DNA of 64,000 bases from Salvator merianae. Its lineage: Eukaryota > Chordata > Lepidosauria > Squamata > Teiidae. Every line of letters begins with the position of its first letter. Within the stretch, counting starts at the first letter, position 1. The stretch is taken from contig QVOM02000126.1 in the NCBI GenBank assembly GCA_003586115.2, forward strand, positions 58,966,456-59,030,455, written 5' to 3'. Under the pieces are notes generated by a model. That model worked only from the letters and a program-made list of their open reading frames with translations. It was not told where the DNA came from and searched no databases. Both the position numbers and the translations under genes were made by a program. This document shows, in pieces, positions 1-12,505 of this stretch.

Positions 1-1729
1 AATCTGACATCTTCTTCATAAAGACTTTAAAGATATGGGTAATTTGAACATGGAATACTACACAACAGCATTTGAGGAACAAAGCAGAAATGTTAAGTAC
101 ATATGACAGCTATTGTCAGTAGGAAGCAAATTGAAGTCTGCTTGTTTGGGCTCACTGTAAGAACCTCTTAAAATAAGCTCAAGTTGATTTTTTGAGAATA
201 TTAGTAGGATTGCTTTTTATTCCAGTTTATAATTATAGTAATGTAATCAATACAAGTCAAAGGTTCCTCTTTTTTGTTTAGAAATGAATGTTTGGTCATG
301 CAAAGTAAAGAAGATAGTCATTTTAGTTTAGTTACACTACTCAGTGTTCGTACTGAGTTGGACCCACATAAAGGTGTCTCGATAAATAGTCACATGAAGG
401 TGAAATGTGACCACTGTTTGAGTTGTGATCCAAAATATGTAGGGGAATCAGCTCCAGGAGGGTTAGTTTATATTCTTCCATGTTACAACAGATCCCCGCT
501 CCACCCCTAGTCAATGGTAGAACAGTTTTGCTGTGAAAATGGTTTTATACCGCTAACTCTGGTTCCCTTTCCTAAGATTTTCTAGAAAAGCTCCAAGATC
601 CTCAAGGTACTTAGAAGCTAGAGAGGGGGAAATAAAAAAAAGATGGCAAATTGAGCCAGGAGTAGTTAACTGATATGACAGATGGGTAACTCAGGATGCC
701 TCCTGAAGCAGGCTACTGAGAATGCCAGACGTATGAGAGGCATTATATAGTCACAGGTCAGGGAAACATTAATCCATAATATTCCTATTATGGGAAATCT
801 GGCAATGATGCCAGGTTTCCCATAATGGCAATGCTTACCTTCCATGTCTTCTGGTCTGTTTCATTATCATTTCACTTGGTGCTACCAGAAGTCAACTAAG
901 TGTGCGAAAACAACAAAAGGAAGTGGGCAGGTGCTTGGCTAGCTTCCGGTAGCACAAAGCGAAATTGTAACAAAATGGACTGGCAGACATAGAGGGCTGC
1001 TCCTCGTGTCTGGGAAGGGGCAGCAAGAGGCAACTGAGATATCCTTTTTTAGATCTTCCTGTGCCTCTTGCTGTCTGGGGACAGCCTCAGGCTAATTATT
1101 TATACTGTTACATATACTTCTATTGTACTGAAGAAGAAATTTCACTGAAATCATGAAAAATATATACACCATTTTACTGTCATGTAATTATCGTGACTTT
1201 TTATGAAATACCTATTAAACTTGCATGCTAGGAAGAAAATAATCAAACATGGCCAGTGTAAATTAAACTATTGAATATTACGTAATGTTTACAGAGTAAA
1301 CTTGAAGAAACTGCAAGGAAAAACTGCAAAATCAATAAGCATAGCAACAGATACTAAATGTGGGCTTGTCCTCTATTAATTAGCATTGCACCATGCTGCT
1401 GACACAGCCCTAAATTGGAAGTTGTGTGGTTTGGTGCTGTATTACAGTGCAGTTCATTTCCAGTTCTGCTTCCAGAAGCCATGGGAGAAGTGGGAAGGGC
1501 TGCCAATGATTGGTGCCGCAGTAGAATAAATATGGATAAGTCCTAGGAAATTCTGCAACAAATTCATTTCAGCATTTCAATCTCCAGGGCACATTTCTTC
1601 AGGACATTTTCCACCCATCTCAGCACTTGTAAAATCACAGCATTTTATTGAAGTCACTCAGGACCAAACTTGTCAGTTACCCAATGTGAACGTTACAAAA
1701 CTTTAGCTAGTGAATATACTGGGCACTGT
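1..1729. other. Non-coding flank
   Basis: This is AT-rich intergenic sequence. Short reading frames show no recognisable protein. The only structure seen is the hairpin listed at 787-826. Confidence 0.6.
787..826. repeat. Near-perfect 18-bp inverted repeat with 4-base loop
   Basis: ATTATGGGAAATCTGGCA, a loop ATGA, then TGCCAGGTTTCCCATAAT. The arms match at 17 of 18 positions. It may be the core of a small palindromic transposon or just a hairpin; no terminal repeats or target duplication were found around it. Confidence 0.7.
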
Positions 1730-2110
1730 CGAGATGGGGGGATTATAGTGCCATTACGGTGCCACTATGGTGGGATTGTCACACGTAACTTTGGCAACCC
1801 CACCTTAGATATGCTATATCCCCCCTAAAACATGTGATAGCCTGTTTTGAGGAAATCTGATTCTGATGGTATGTAGCCGGAGCTGCCCTCGTTGCTCTGG
1901 CCACCCCACATGGGTGTGGGCTGAAACGACAACCATGCATGCATGGCGGTCATGATCATGCACTTCCAGGTATTTTTTGCCCCCAAAATATGCACAGACA
2001 GTGTGGATCTCCACACTGTCTAGCCAACTGGCAATAATTCTGGAGGATCATTCAGCTAGCATTTGCCTCATGGCAGAAGCATCTTGGTCTGATACAGTTT
2101 TAGATGGGCA
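1730..2110 (+). repeat. Unclassified interspersed repeat, family Y copy 1
   Basis: The sequence resembles 49010-49460 in the same orientation. Both share a block with ACTATGGTGGGATTG-like, GTGTCAACCCCACC-like and GATAGCCT strings, then a CATGCATGCATG region and a block near ACACTGT followed by TTCTGGAG. Divergence is substantial, so it is an old, probably non-autonomous element. Confidence 0.5.
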
Positions 2111-2888
2111 TGGACTCAGAATCCTTCATTGCCAAATATGCAGGTGCCAGGTGTGTAAGAAACCTCTGAATAGGTCAAGCCTACCTTATTTTTGATTTCT
2201 GAGAGAAAATCTCTCAAGCAGCAGGAAGATCTGAGCCATCCAACTCCTGCCCACCTCAGGAAGCCAGCTGAGGGTTGGGATTGTACAGTATTTATATGCA
2301 TGCATTTAAGATACTTGTAATTTCCCTTCATTATCACAATAATTTTATGGCAACAAAAAATGTCAGAAGACAACCCTTATTTCTTCAAAGCAGTCTGGTT
2401 CCCAAAAGAGAGCCATGCAGGCATTAGATGGGTTACCTGCATTCTGTCACTCGGGTGGCACAGTTTAAAGGAAACAGGTAATCACTAAGAAAAATCTGGG
2501 TTTACAAAATATCAATGCAGAAACTATGAACTTCCAAATGTTACTGACTATTTATTCCTGTTCATTTAAATAATATATAAGTAAAGGCAACAATTTAACA
2601 ATTACAAACAAATCAAAATAAACAGTACATAAGTATAGGTCTATATGATGCTAAAATAGCAACATCATTAATAACCTAGGGTCTTCCAGTACAGTTCCTT
2701 GATTAGGTGAAGCCCACTAGTATCTGTTATTGCTTGTCAATATCTTCAAGATTGTCACACGTATATTGTGCAGTTCCTCCCTTGGTGTTATAGTATACCA
2801 TGTGGGTTGTGGTGGAACAACTTGATGGCTGCATCACTGTTGTTAATAACAGTCACAATTAACACTGTACACTAGTGTAAATACCCTC

Positions 2889-3008
2889 AGGCTTCATCTA
2901 GACATCACTTTTGTATTCCACTATATTTGGTTATTCCAAAATAAAGTATGGATATTCCAGAATATCCAAATATTGTGGAATAAATAAGTGAGGTCTGGAT
3001 GTAGCCTT
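2889..3008. mobile_element. Short palindromic MITE (~120 bp)
   Basis: It begins AGGCTTCATCTAGACATCAC and ends with the approximate reverse complement (GTGAGGTCTGGATGTAGCCT). The inner part is also palindromic, with TGGTTATTCCAAAATAA against TATTCCAGAATATCCA. It has no coding capacity. This is a non-autonomous DNA transposon of the type ending in GATG-AGCC-like termini; a related end type is seen at 61.85 kb. Confidence 0.65.
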
Positions 3009-4339
3009 AGTGGCTGCTGGGGTGAGCCATACATGTTTCAGTAAAAAACCTTCTTCAGTGGATGCTCCAGACTTGTATGTTATAATTGACCCTATAATAA
3101 AAAAATGCTATTCAAAAATATAAATCTAAATACTGAAACGTATCAAATTCATATATATAATACAAGTAAAATGCTTACCCAGCTAGACAGTAAATTGTAG
3201 CATGTGCATTTTCTGTTCAAGGGTTATAATAGCTATTCAACTGGCCTAGAAGATCTTTACTTATCTAAGTCCTGAATGGAATGTACATAGACTCTGCAGA
3301 TGTCATAGCATAAATTCTAGAAAATACTTGTGCATTATTAAAGGAACCTACCTCATTCAATTGCTTCATTTAGACTCTTAGGGGTTATTGATTGTAACTT
3401 AAGGATCCAAAATGCTTCTCTATGTAACAGCCTTTTATATAATACATTCTTAGATTCCACTACTATTCAGGGTCCTTGGGCAGACTTCATGTTCTTGCCT
3501 CACTGCAGCCCTTGGCCCAATCGCTCAAAGCCTGGCCCCTTCTTTCCATCAGGCAGCCACCCCTCTCTCCCACTGCACATCTATCAAGACAATGAGGCAC
3601 TTCCGGGATGGGGTCTGCATTTGTTGCTTCCTTCCATCAACTCTACCCTTCCCTTATGCAGCTGAAAGCTGCGGAGAAGTGAAACGCCAAGGAGGGGACC
3701 TGGGGAAAGGTACCGCTCCCCATGACTGCTAATGCCACCCCTCCTTAGCAAGGAGGAACTGGGGCAGAAGCACATTAGAAGCTAGGGTTTGAGTGATTGG
3801 GCCAAGGGGAGGAGAAGGGACACCCACCCTCCCTCCCTCCCTCCCTCCCTCTAAAGTCTGGTTGCACCCAAAAAAAGTCTGGTTGCACCCATATGCTTGA
3901 TCACATATCAGCATATGTAAACGGACTAATCAACTTAAATGGTCTTAGTGCTGGACTTATCAGAATGCAAAAAAGACCAAATGAGGCCTCTTTAGTCCAG
4001 AAAGAAATGTAATTTTTTTTGTCTGAACTCTCAGACTTCAAAAGAGCCTGAACTCTGTTTAAATGTCGTATCTGACCACAGCCTAAGAGTACCCTTCCAC
4101 CTGCCCTTTTATAACTTAAAAAGGACTGCAAAAATCTTTAGAAAAACACACTAAAATTTCTTCCAGCAGAATAATTTGCTCCAACTTACAAATGCCACCA
4201 AATCAAAAGATACTGCTGCTTGACTCAGATCTCTCACTGTCTACTAAACTGCTGCTGAGTTTAGTGTTTCAGCTTCAGCATGAAAAATAAATTTTCAGAG
4301 TCACTTTTACCAAGAAATACAAGGCAGCAGATAACTGAC
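3009..4339. other. Non-coding interval
   Basis: No gene is seen. It contains a CCCT microsatellite and a direct repeat at 3853-3890 (AAAGTCTGGTTGCACCC twice, separated by four bases). Confidence 0.6.
3827..3851. repeat. (CCCT)n microsatellite
   Basis: About six perfect CCCT units. Confidence 0.9.
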
Positions 4340-4580
4340 CAATGGAATATCTAGAATTATCAGCCTGGCCTCCTATATCAGCAAAGGAAATTAAGTTGTT
4401 GATAGCACAACTGAGATCAAGAAAGCAGTTGACCCTGATCATATCCCTCCAGACCTGTTAAAGTCATATCCTAACTGGCCGGCACCAGTGCTTCCCACCT
4501 TATTTACAGCTGCTGATAATTACTTTGTATCCCACCAGACTGGGGATTAGAAATTATTATCCTCATTTTTTAAATTAAAA
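4340..4580 (+). mobile_element. LINE reverse-transcriptase fragment (sense)
   Basis: Conceptual translation near 4385-4545 gives AVDPDHIPPDLLKSY followed by PAPVLPTLF. This is the kA-x-D-x-IP-x-(D/E)-LLK pattern that precedes the catalytic core of non-LTR reverse transcriptases. The frame then hits a stop and runs into an AT-rich stretch. The family (R4/Dong-, L2- or CR1-type) cannot be fixed from so short a piece. It is a dead remnant. Confidence 0.5.
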
Positions 4581-4599
4581 AAATCATTAAAACTTAAAC

Positions 4600-5480
4600 T
4601 TAATACTTGCAATTCGTTTAAAACTGATGTGATGTACATCCAGCTAGCAGTACTCATCAGCTGCCATGTTGCTGCGTTCTACACTGATTCCAACCCATTT
4701 CCAAAGGCAGCCCAACATAGACTGCATTACAACAGTCCAGTCTAGAAGTTAGCAGAATATGTACCATTTTATCTCAATCCAGGAAGGGGCATGGTTGGTG
4801 AATTCAGCTGAAGCTTGAAGTATGCAGTCTGTACCACTGCTGATGTCTGAGCTGTAAGTGGTACAGATGATTCCAGAATATCCCCAAGTTATGTGCCTGC
4901 TGTTTCAAGTAAGTGCAATCCCATTAAGAACTGGATGTCTTCATACCTCCTGAACTTGAAAACCCATGGCACTTTTCCATTTTGGCTGGATTCAGCTTCA
5001 GTTTACTTCCTTCAAACACTTGAACAGCATCTCTGGAGCCATACACAACAAAGGAACTGAGTTGCTGATGGCACTTTCCTCCAGATCTCCAAATGACCAC
5101 TTCAGTGACTTCATGCAGATGTTGAAAACCACAGAACAAGAGTGCCCTGTGAAAAACCCTTCATCTTAGTTTCCAGAGTGTCAAACAAAAATTGCCAAAA
5201 TTATTTTCTGGTATCAGCATTGAAAATAGGAGCAGAACAATGCAATGCACCCCATTCCAAGCTCTTAATAGATTCTTCAGGATATCATGGCCAGCAATAT
5301 CAAAAGCAACTGAGAGATTGAGGAGAACCAACAAAGTGATGCTCCCTTAGTCTTCTGTTGGTAAAGACTGTTACCTAGTGAACCAAAGCATTTTCAGTGC
5401 CATGGTGAGGTCTGAAGCCAGACTGAAATGGGTACCAATGATTTCTGTGAGAACAGTATGCAAAGAAGAACTTTAGTAGA
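4600..5480 (-). mobile_element. L2-like LINE reverse-transcriptase relic (antisense)
   Basis: The minus strand around 5250-5350 translates to SITLLVLLNLSVAFDIAGHD, the motif A region of L2-type reverse transcriptases (usually LLVLLDLSAAFDTVDH). The catalytic Asp before LS is replaced by Asn and the frame has stops, so the element is inactive. The flanking sequence reads like the rest of such an element but its limits are approximate. Confidence 0.65.
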
Positions 5481-8400
5481 TATAAAAAATCTATCAAAAA
5501 TGATAACCTAACTGCAAGTCCTTGATCTGGCACAAAATAAAATCTCAGTATATCTGAGTACTAAGCAGATAGCTTCACCATAATGGCGAAAACTCCAAGA
5601 GAATGAGATCATGTTTGAAGATGAGCATGTTAGTACTTTACAATGTATGTGCAGCTGCTGAAACTCCTGCAACAGCTGTATCTTGAAAACCTCTGTTTTG
5701 TGATCAAAGCCTTTTAAAAACCACTTTAACAATATAAAACCTTATACTACAACATATGCAGCATAGTATCATATTTGAATGATTTGCTATATTCTAAGTT
5801 GTTGAGACACAGTGAACCCACTTTTCCAACATTTGTGAGGATAAAGCTTTGTTTTGTTTTGTTTTGTTTTGTTTTGAAAAGACTACTAAAGACTTTATAC
5901 TAACAGTTCAGAGAAATCCCAGTTGATCAAAGAAGTCATATTGCTGAAGCCTGCAATTTTCCTACTCCTAACATGGAAAACTAGGAACAATACCAAAATA
6001 CTATGCATAATTATTTTAACAAATGACATGAACAATTGATACATACATCCTTCAAAAATGTAGCATATCGAGAAACATTTGTAATAATGATTATTTATCT
6101 TTAAATTTCTATTCTATCCTTTACTTAAAGGTTTCAGGACAAATCCCATAAAATATTAAAATATATACAATAAGGCCCCATTTTAAGTGAATTCGGTTTG
6201 TGTGGTTTCAATATGACATGACTAACTGAGACCTTGTTTCAGTATGAAGCAATAGGAAGCGTTACTGTTTCACTTTAAAGTATTTTCCTTGATGTTAAAG
6301 GTTTATCACTTGCTTAATGCCAGGTTTGCTTAACCTTGCATTAAATTGGGTCCTACTGTATGTTAAAAACACAGACTACGTAACACATCCACCTGCCCAA
6401 ACAGTCAGAGAACAAATGGAAGGAATATTAAACTTTAAAGGCCTAGGTTTTGTTTTGCTTTTTGGCATTTCATTTGTTCTTTACAAAAATACCCAGCAGG
6501 CATGAATAAATTATCACACAGTGACACACAGTGCTGCTGAACTGGATTAAACAATCTACGAAAATCTTGCTTCTGTGCTTTTTTTTTTTTTAAGCAGTGC
6601 TACAAAACCAAGAGACAAACATATTTAACATGGGTAGTTTTCTTGAAGTTTTTTCTTAATTACAGCATGACAGTGAACTAACAGCTTACCTTATCATTTC
6701 TCACAGCAGGAATTGTTAGTGCAGTTCCAAGGACAGCATTAACCACCAATAATTTGACTCCAAACAGAAGATGCATTGCATTAGACTACACTACTTCAGA
6801 GCTAGGCAATTACAATAATTTTTGAATAAAATTTTGCCCAGAAATAATGAGTCCATTGATACTTGCAGTTAAGTACAAATCAATTGGTCCTACAAGAGCA
6901 CAAATTCTATTGGTAGAAGTGCAGCTGGTATGAATAGAATATTTCATTCTCCAGATGAGAATTACTCATTGTGAATACTTTGCATGGGTGTTCTAATAAT
7001 GGAACTGGCTATTATTTTCCAGACAAAGTCCTGAATAGTTAAGACCATGCATTCCTAAACATAATGTTCTGCTTCTCTACCACCCTCATTATAATCTCTA
7101 AGGTCAATTGAAATCACACTCTTGTTTATTATACTATCGAGGGTACAATCTTATACCAACTTTTGTGAAATAATGTTACCACACAGAAAAGAGAATAGGA
7201 ATGATTCAGCTAGTTTTTGCCTTTTCCTTCTTTTAATATATTTATTGACTTTTGTTAGTTGCCTTGAGCTGTTACAAAATAGGCAGAGTACAAGTACACA
7301 AACTAACAAACAAATGAACTTTAATGGTTGTAAGGAAGAGGCAATTTCAACAGGTGTTGACTTGTATTACAAACGACAGCTACAGAAATTGTCTTGCCAT
7401 TATAAGAATAGCACTCTTGCATACTTTGCCATATGGTAACCCTAGAAGTAATCTTCACTGAATTCAGTGGATAAACTTCTGAGTTAAGCTCTCGCTAAAG
7501 ATAGGACATAGGCAACTTCTGCAAGATGGCAGAAGCAGCACAATAATAGAAGATCACAATGATTAAACATTTGTCCCCCAGTTTGATGTTTTCACCCAGA
7601 ACTATTTTGCAAAGCACAGGAAATGGCCACAGAAGTTGGTCATTTTCCTGTGGTCTGCAAAACATGGAGTGCAATCTGGTACATCTGCATGGCACAGGAG
7701 GAATGGGCAGCAGTAGGAAATACTGTCAGAGCTCCTCCTACCACTCTACTATTAGAGCGCTCTAAAGAGCACTCACAGTGGAGTGAGTGTTCCAAGGTGC
7801 AGTAGTATATGTATCTGCCCTTAGAGCCCTGAGGTGCAACAAAGGCACACAATATAATCCCACTGTCTCATGTAGTCCCCATGCGAATTTTGCTATAGAC
7901 ACGTGCACATAGTATTTTTTCCATTTTGTTCCATTTTGTCTGGGACAGCTTTCAGCATTCAAATATGGATGGAAGAAAGCCTGAGGAAAATGAGGAAGAA
8001 AAGCAGGCTATTGAACAACATTTCAAACAAACTTGTATTGATGGTCAGTTTTATAGGTCTTTTGGGCCTTGTCATTGCTTTTAGTGTGTTCATTTTATAT
8101 CTTGTTTTATTGCTGTAACCTGCACTGAGATTTTCAGGTACAGAACAGGATAAAAATGTGAACAATAAATAGGAGTGCTCTCATTTTTTGCGTCATTTTT
8201 AAAGCCTCCTAATGTGGTCCACCACAACCTTTAGAAAAGAGGCTCAGTGAGATTTACTGAAATCAAGTTTGGTTGTTAATACTGCACAAGAAGTTTTGAT
8301 GTTACTTGCAGAACTTTGCAGCCATGGCATGACATGAGGCTGAGATCATTGACCCAACCTAAAATATCACAGGTGGCTAATGCATAACACCCCAAATATT

Positions 8401-9879
8401 GCTGTGTTACACTTCTGACAGTTCCAGTCTGCATAGTTAATAGCAAGGAATGGAAAGTCACCAATATTCACTGGTATGCTATATTATCACAGAAAGTGCC
8501 TTATTTGGACTTATTAAAGGATCACTCAAGAGTTGTAGTCTTAGGCGTTGGCATATCACACCCTGTATGATTATTCTCTTATTTATGCAAACAGTGCATG
8601 GTAAACACAACTAGCCATGTGCTGTTTGCAAAAATGTCACACAGTTCATGTGTGATACTCCCATGCCACTCTAGGTTCCAGGGATATCTCATGGCCAAAC
8701 TACACAAATTACATAAAACCATCTAGGCCATATGGCAACACAGAATTTCAACACTAAAGTGCCAGTGTTGTTTTAGTGTAAGGATATTCCACCACACTTT
8801 CACAATTAGTTGGGATGAATGATCTTTGGTTTTAAGAGAAGAACAAAACAAACAACAACAGCCCCAATTCCCTAAATTCTGAAACTGAAAGCCGCAAATG
8901 CAATTGTATATAATAAAATGTTTTGCCCACACTTTCTTGAAGTAGAATATGTGACAAGATACATATATGCAGGAGTATTTCCTGAGATTCTCAAACCTCC
9001 TTCTCCCTCTCTAGACAAAGCTTTTATCTTTTGAAATACTTTTATTTTTCTAGTGCTAAATAATTAATCAAACTCCCTAGTCACCCGCATCCTCTAAATA
9101 TTCATCCAGATGAAAATTCTGCTTGATACCCTAATCCATTGTTCACTAAACTCTCTTGTTTCTGTTAACAGGGTCAGAAGGAAAACAAAAGACATATCCA
9201 TGCAGTTTTCTTCTTATATAGTAGGAGTTTGGCACTACATTTTCTACCACTCACGCTATAGACTTAACTTGGGCTTCAGCTCTACAAAGAAATACTCTCT
9301 GCCATTGAGATACAGCCCTTCATATTTCGCAAGGCACAGTCTTTTGTACAGGTACCTGGAAGAAAGTTACATTTTTTCCTTCCAAATACACACTTAACAG
9401 ATTGGGTGCTGAAGCATTGCACCATTTTTCTTCGGTGAGGACTTAACTTGAAACAATACCTCTCCTCCAGTTCACCAACAGCTTCCCTAACATTTTACTG
9501 CTTTTTTCAAGCTAGAATCTGGAGAAGGAGAAGAATGGAATCCAGATCAGGTCCTATAGCTCTAATAGAGTAGCATTATGCAAAAGAGAAAATTTCAGCA
9601 GCTACAGCTTGCAATATAAGAAATACCTGCAGAAATTTGTTCTTCTTCTAATATTAAGGACCCTTGCCTAAATTCCATATTGCAACTCTTCCAAAAAGGA
9701 AGTTTTACTAAATTTAATAGGACTTGTTTCAACCCCACGTAACCAAGTAGGACCGCAAATTTATAGTGTGATCTTATGTGCAATGCTTATTTAGATGTAA
9801 CCCGCAATAAGGCTGCTTTTCAAGAGTAAGAGAATATACAGGATTGCAAAATTAATCAATGTCCCATCTACACTAGCAG
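5481..9879. other. Non-coding interval
   Basis: No gene is recognised. It contains a GTTTT microsatellite at 5851-5875, and LINE/SINE-type tails near 7215-7290 (TTGCCTTGAGCTG) and 8060-8165 (TGTAACCTGCACTGAGATTTTCAGG). The remainder is unremarkable AT-rich DNA. Confidence 0.55.
5851..5875. repeat. (GTTTT)5 microsatellite
   Basis: Five perfect GTTTT units. Confidence 0.95.
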
Positions 9880-10870
9880 CTCCTCCGGTAAGACAGAGCA
9901 GAATTCCCAAATCGTAGGGATTCCGTCCCAAAGCCGCGTAAGAAAAGTTCCCGCCTAATGCGCCTCGTGAAAGACCAACGAAGTAGTAAATGAAAGACAT
10001 CACACTGCGGCCAACTCCGGGTTTCTTCAGGGCCTATATTTCCTCCGGGAAGGAAAGGGATTTTTTATATTCTTCCATTGAAGCAAGTGAACGATTTGTA
10101 AAGGCAATAATGAATGGCAGTCAATGTGCAACTGCAGTCCAGGGGATATACTTTAGAATTCTATTTTGTTCATGTGAAAATGCGGGTTTTCAAAGGGTTT
10201 TTTTGGGTGTGCGCGACGCGTTATGCCAATACAATTCCTTTACGCCATGTTGGGCTGTGAAAAGCTGAGAAACTGCGCCTGACTGTGCAAAGGGGAAGCT
10301 TGAAGGGCGTTTGCTGTAGCTGGATATCCAGCTGAAAATCCATCTCTGCCTCCTTCTATAGTGGAGTTGGGTGATCAGAATAAAGCGCAAATGAATGCAG
10401 CAGAGAAGGATAGGACGAGAAAACTTTTAAACCCCCTTGTCCCAAAACAATATTTCCGACACAAAAGATGATCTGACTTTAAACCTGCAATCTTCCCTTT
10501 GCAGCTACCTTTGGATTCTAGGTGGATAATACGCTCCCAATCATCGCGACTACAGTTAATTCTTGGAATCATTGTTTCTTATTGTTCTCTTATTCTCGCA
10601 GAGACAGAGACGAAGTAATCCCGGGGGGTTTAAAGCAGGGATGGTGAACCTATGGCTCGTCGCCAGATGTTGTAGCACTTCAGCTCCCTTTGTCCTTTAC
10701 TGGTAGCTGCTAACTTGGGCTGTTGGGTATTGGAGTCTTTAAAAATCTGGGCGCCCGTAAGTTCCCCTGCCGGGAGCCAAAGAAACCTACAAGTTGAAAG
10801 CCTGTGCGAATCTACAATTTTTAAATCTATGGCTCTGAAAGGCAAAACAGTTGGGGGGGCTGGTAGGTTC
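9880..10870. promoter_or_regulatory. CpG-enriched patch, candidate promoter or 5' exon region
   Basis: CpG dinucleotides are scarce elsewhere but cluster here, for example AAGCCGCG, GCGCCTCG and GTGCGCGACGCG, with a dozen in the first ~150 bases. It lies about 3-4 kb upstream of RAD51AP2 coding exon 1, which has acceptor-like sites just before or within its start (TTTTTAACAG ending 14006; CTCCAG ending 14040). A spliced 5'UTR or N-terminal exon from this patch is therefore plausible. A GTAAGT donor motif sits at 10757-10762. Part of the patch (about 10640-10720) resembles a common reptile repeat beginning GGATGGTGAACCTATGGCTC. It could equally serve a minus-strand transcript. I found no convincing coding exon in it. 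Confidence 0.35.
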
Positions 10871-11314
10871 TGTCACAGACGGAGAAACTGAATGGCATAG
10901 CAGGAGGTGTGTCCACCTGCTTTTATTTTTTTACTCGCCTAAACAAATAGAAATGCTTTAGAAATAGAAATAAATATTCTAAAGCCACGATTTTATACAC
11001 CCAACATAGCAAAATAATCCACTCTGTACTCCTCACCTATGACTTTTCTGACAAACTTTTTAATCAAGTTGCAGTTCTGACATAAACATTCTCTCAGAAT
11101 TTCTAGGATTCGAGGCTATTAATGCTGTACTAATAATAGAAATTTATAGTGTAGTTGAAGAAATTCCCTGTCCTGAATGGAGGAGACAATGGCTGATTAG
11201 GCTATGCTTATGTTTGTAAACACAAATGAGTGGCAATCACTTAAAGTCCATAGAAGCCAAATAATAACAAATCTTTTTAGCAGGAATGCTCCCCCTCAAA
11301 AATTTTGATAAGGT

Positions 11315-11334
11315 TGCCTGCCTGCCTGCCTGCC
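11315..11334. repeat. (TGCC)5 microsatellite
   Basis: Five perfect TGCC units. Confidence 0.9.
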
Positions 11335-12329
11335 TTCCATCTGGCCTAAGCCTTATACCCCAAAGTGTTGGTCTCATCTTATTTTCCCCTCAGTATCGCA
11401 CAAAGCTTGCCACAGACGTGGGCAGCACATAGCAGACTTTGGCTGAAAATATAAGCTGAGTTAAACCTGATTAGTGCTCGGATGGGAGATAGGAAAATCC
11501 CTCGGAAAAATGTCTGAGAAGGTAGCAGTAACAAACCAATTCTAAGTAGCTATCAATAAAATTACTTGGTTGCCAGATGTGGGGCTCAGCTTTGAGAGCA
11601 TTTTTACCTTTTCCCTTACCTCACAAGATCCTAGTAAAGACAGTTCATAATGCCTTGCCCTGACCATAGCGTCTCCAGGGATCAGGCCCACATCACCACT
11701 ACTACAACAATCTCACAAAGGTGGAGAATGCACAGTGCAGAACAAAACATTATCTTCCCCTCTGAATGAAGAAAGGACCCTTTCTTATTGTATACGATTG
11801 GCCTGTGGCAAAAGTCAAGAAGCAGTATTGCAGTCTAGATCTGGAGATACATTGTAAAATGTTTCCCCAATCCTGACTGAGAAATTTCCCCTTCATTTTC
11901 TGTCTTAAGCAATTGTTCAGGGATATTTGATGTTAATACCAACCCTGTCTTGAGAATATTTTTTAGCAGGAAGTGGGATTAAATGAAAACTTTAGGGATA
12001 GACTTTTCAATTCCAGTCAAAATTCTCAGTATCAGTATATCAGAACATTAAAAGAAAAGCGGGGGGGGGGGAGCAAATGATTACTGATAGAGCACACTAA
12101 TTGTTAGGATATGGAAAATTATACTTTGTTTCTTACTATGACAAGTCCATCTTGTCACTGAAGCTTTAAAAAGCTAGTGCGGCTACTTAGTTTTTGTTTG
12201 TTTGTTTAATCAGAACAGTTTGAGAAGAGACCTGTACTCAAAAGAGACATTTTGGGTAGTCATGATATACAGGTTATGCCACTAATCGTAAATATATGGT
12301 TCAAACACATATATGTGCCAGCAACATTT

Positions 12330-12505
12330 ATTCTACCGTTCTGAGAAGCTCAGGCAGCAATTTTTATTCTTCTTTCCACTATGATGTAAGATAAGCTAAT
12401 GGCTGACCCAAAGTGGGCCAGTGAGTTTTCAAGGCTGAGTGGAAATTTGAATTCTGTACTCTCAAAGCCTTGTCCAGCACTGTAGCCACCACTCCATGCT
12501 GGGTT
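12330..12505 (+). mobile_element. MIR-like SINE remnant
   Basis: The order of GACCCAAAGTGGGCCAGTGAG, GGCTGAGTGGAAATTTGAA and CACTGTAGCCACCACTCCAT matches the common amniote repeat reading 'gcccaaagtcacccagtgag...ggctgagtgggaatttgaacc...ctaaccactacaccac'. It is diverged and has no open frame. Confidence 0.5.

Noticed and set aside
9791..10003. Short hydrophobic minus-strand frame in the CpG-rich patch
   Set aside because: The composition looks like a small membrane protein, but it matches nothing I know. Its ATG is at 9998-10000, and part of it overlaps sequence similar to local MITE ends, so it is likely fortuitous.
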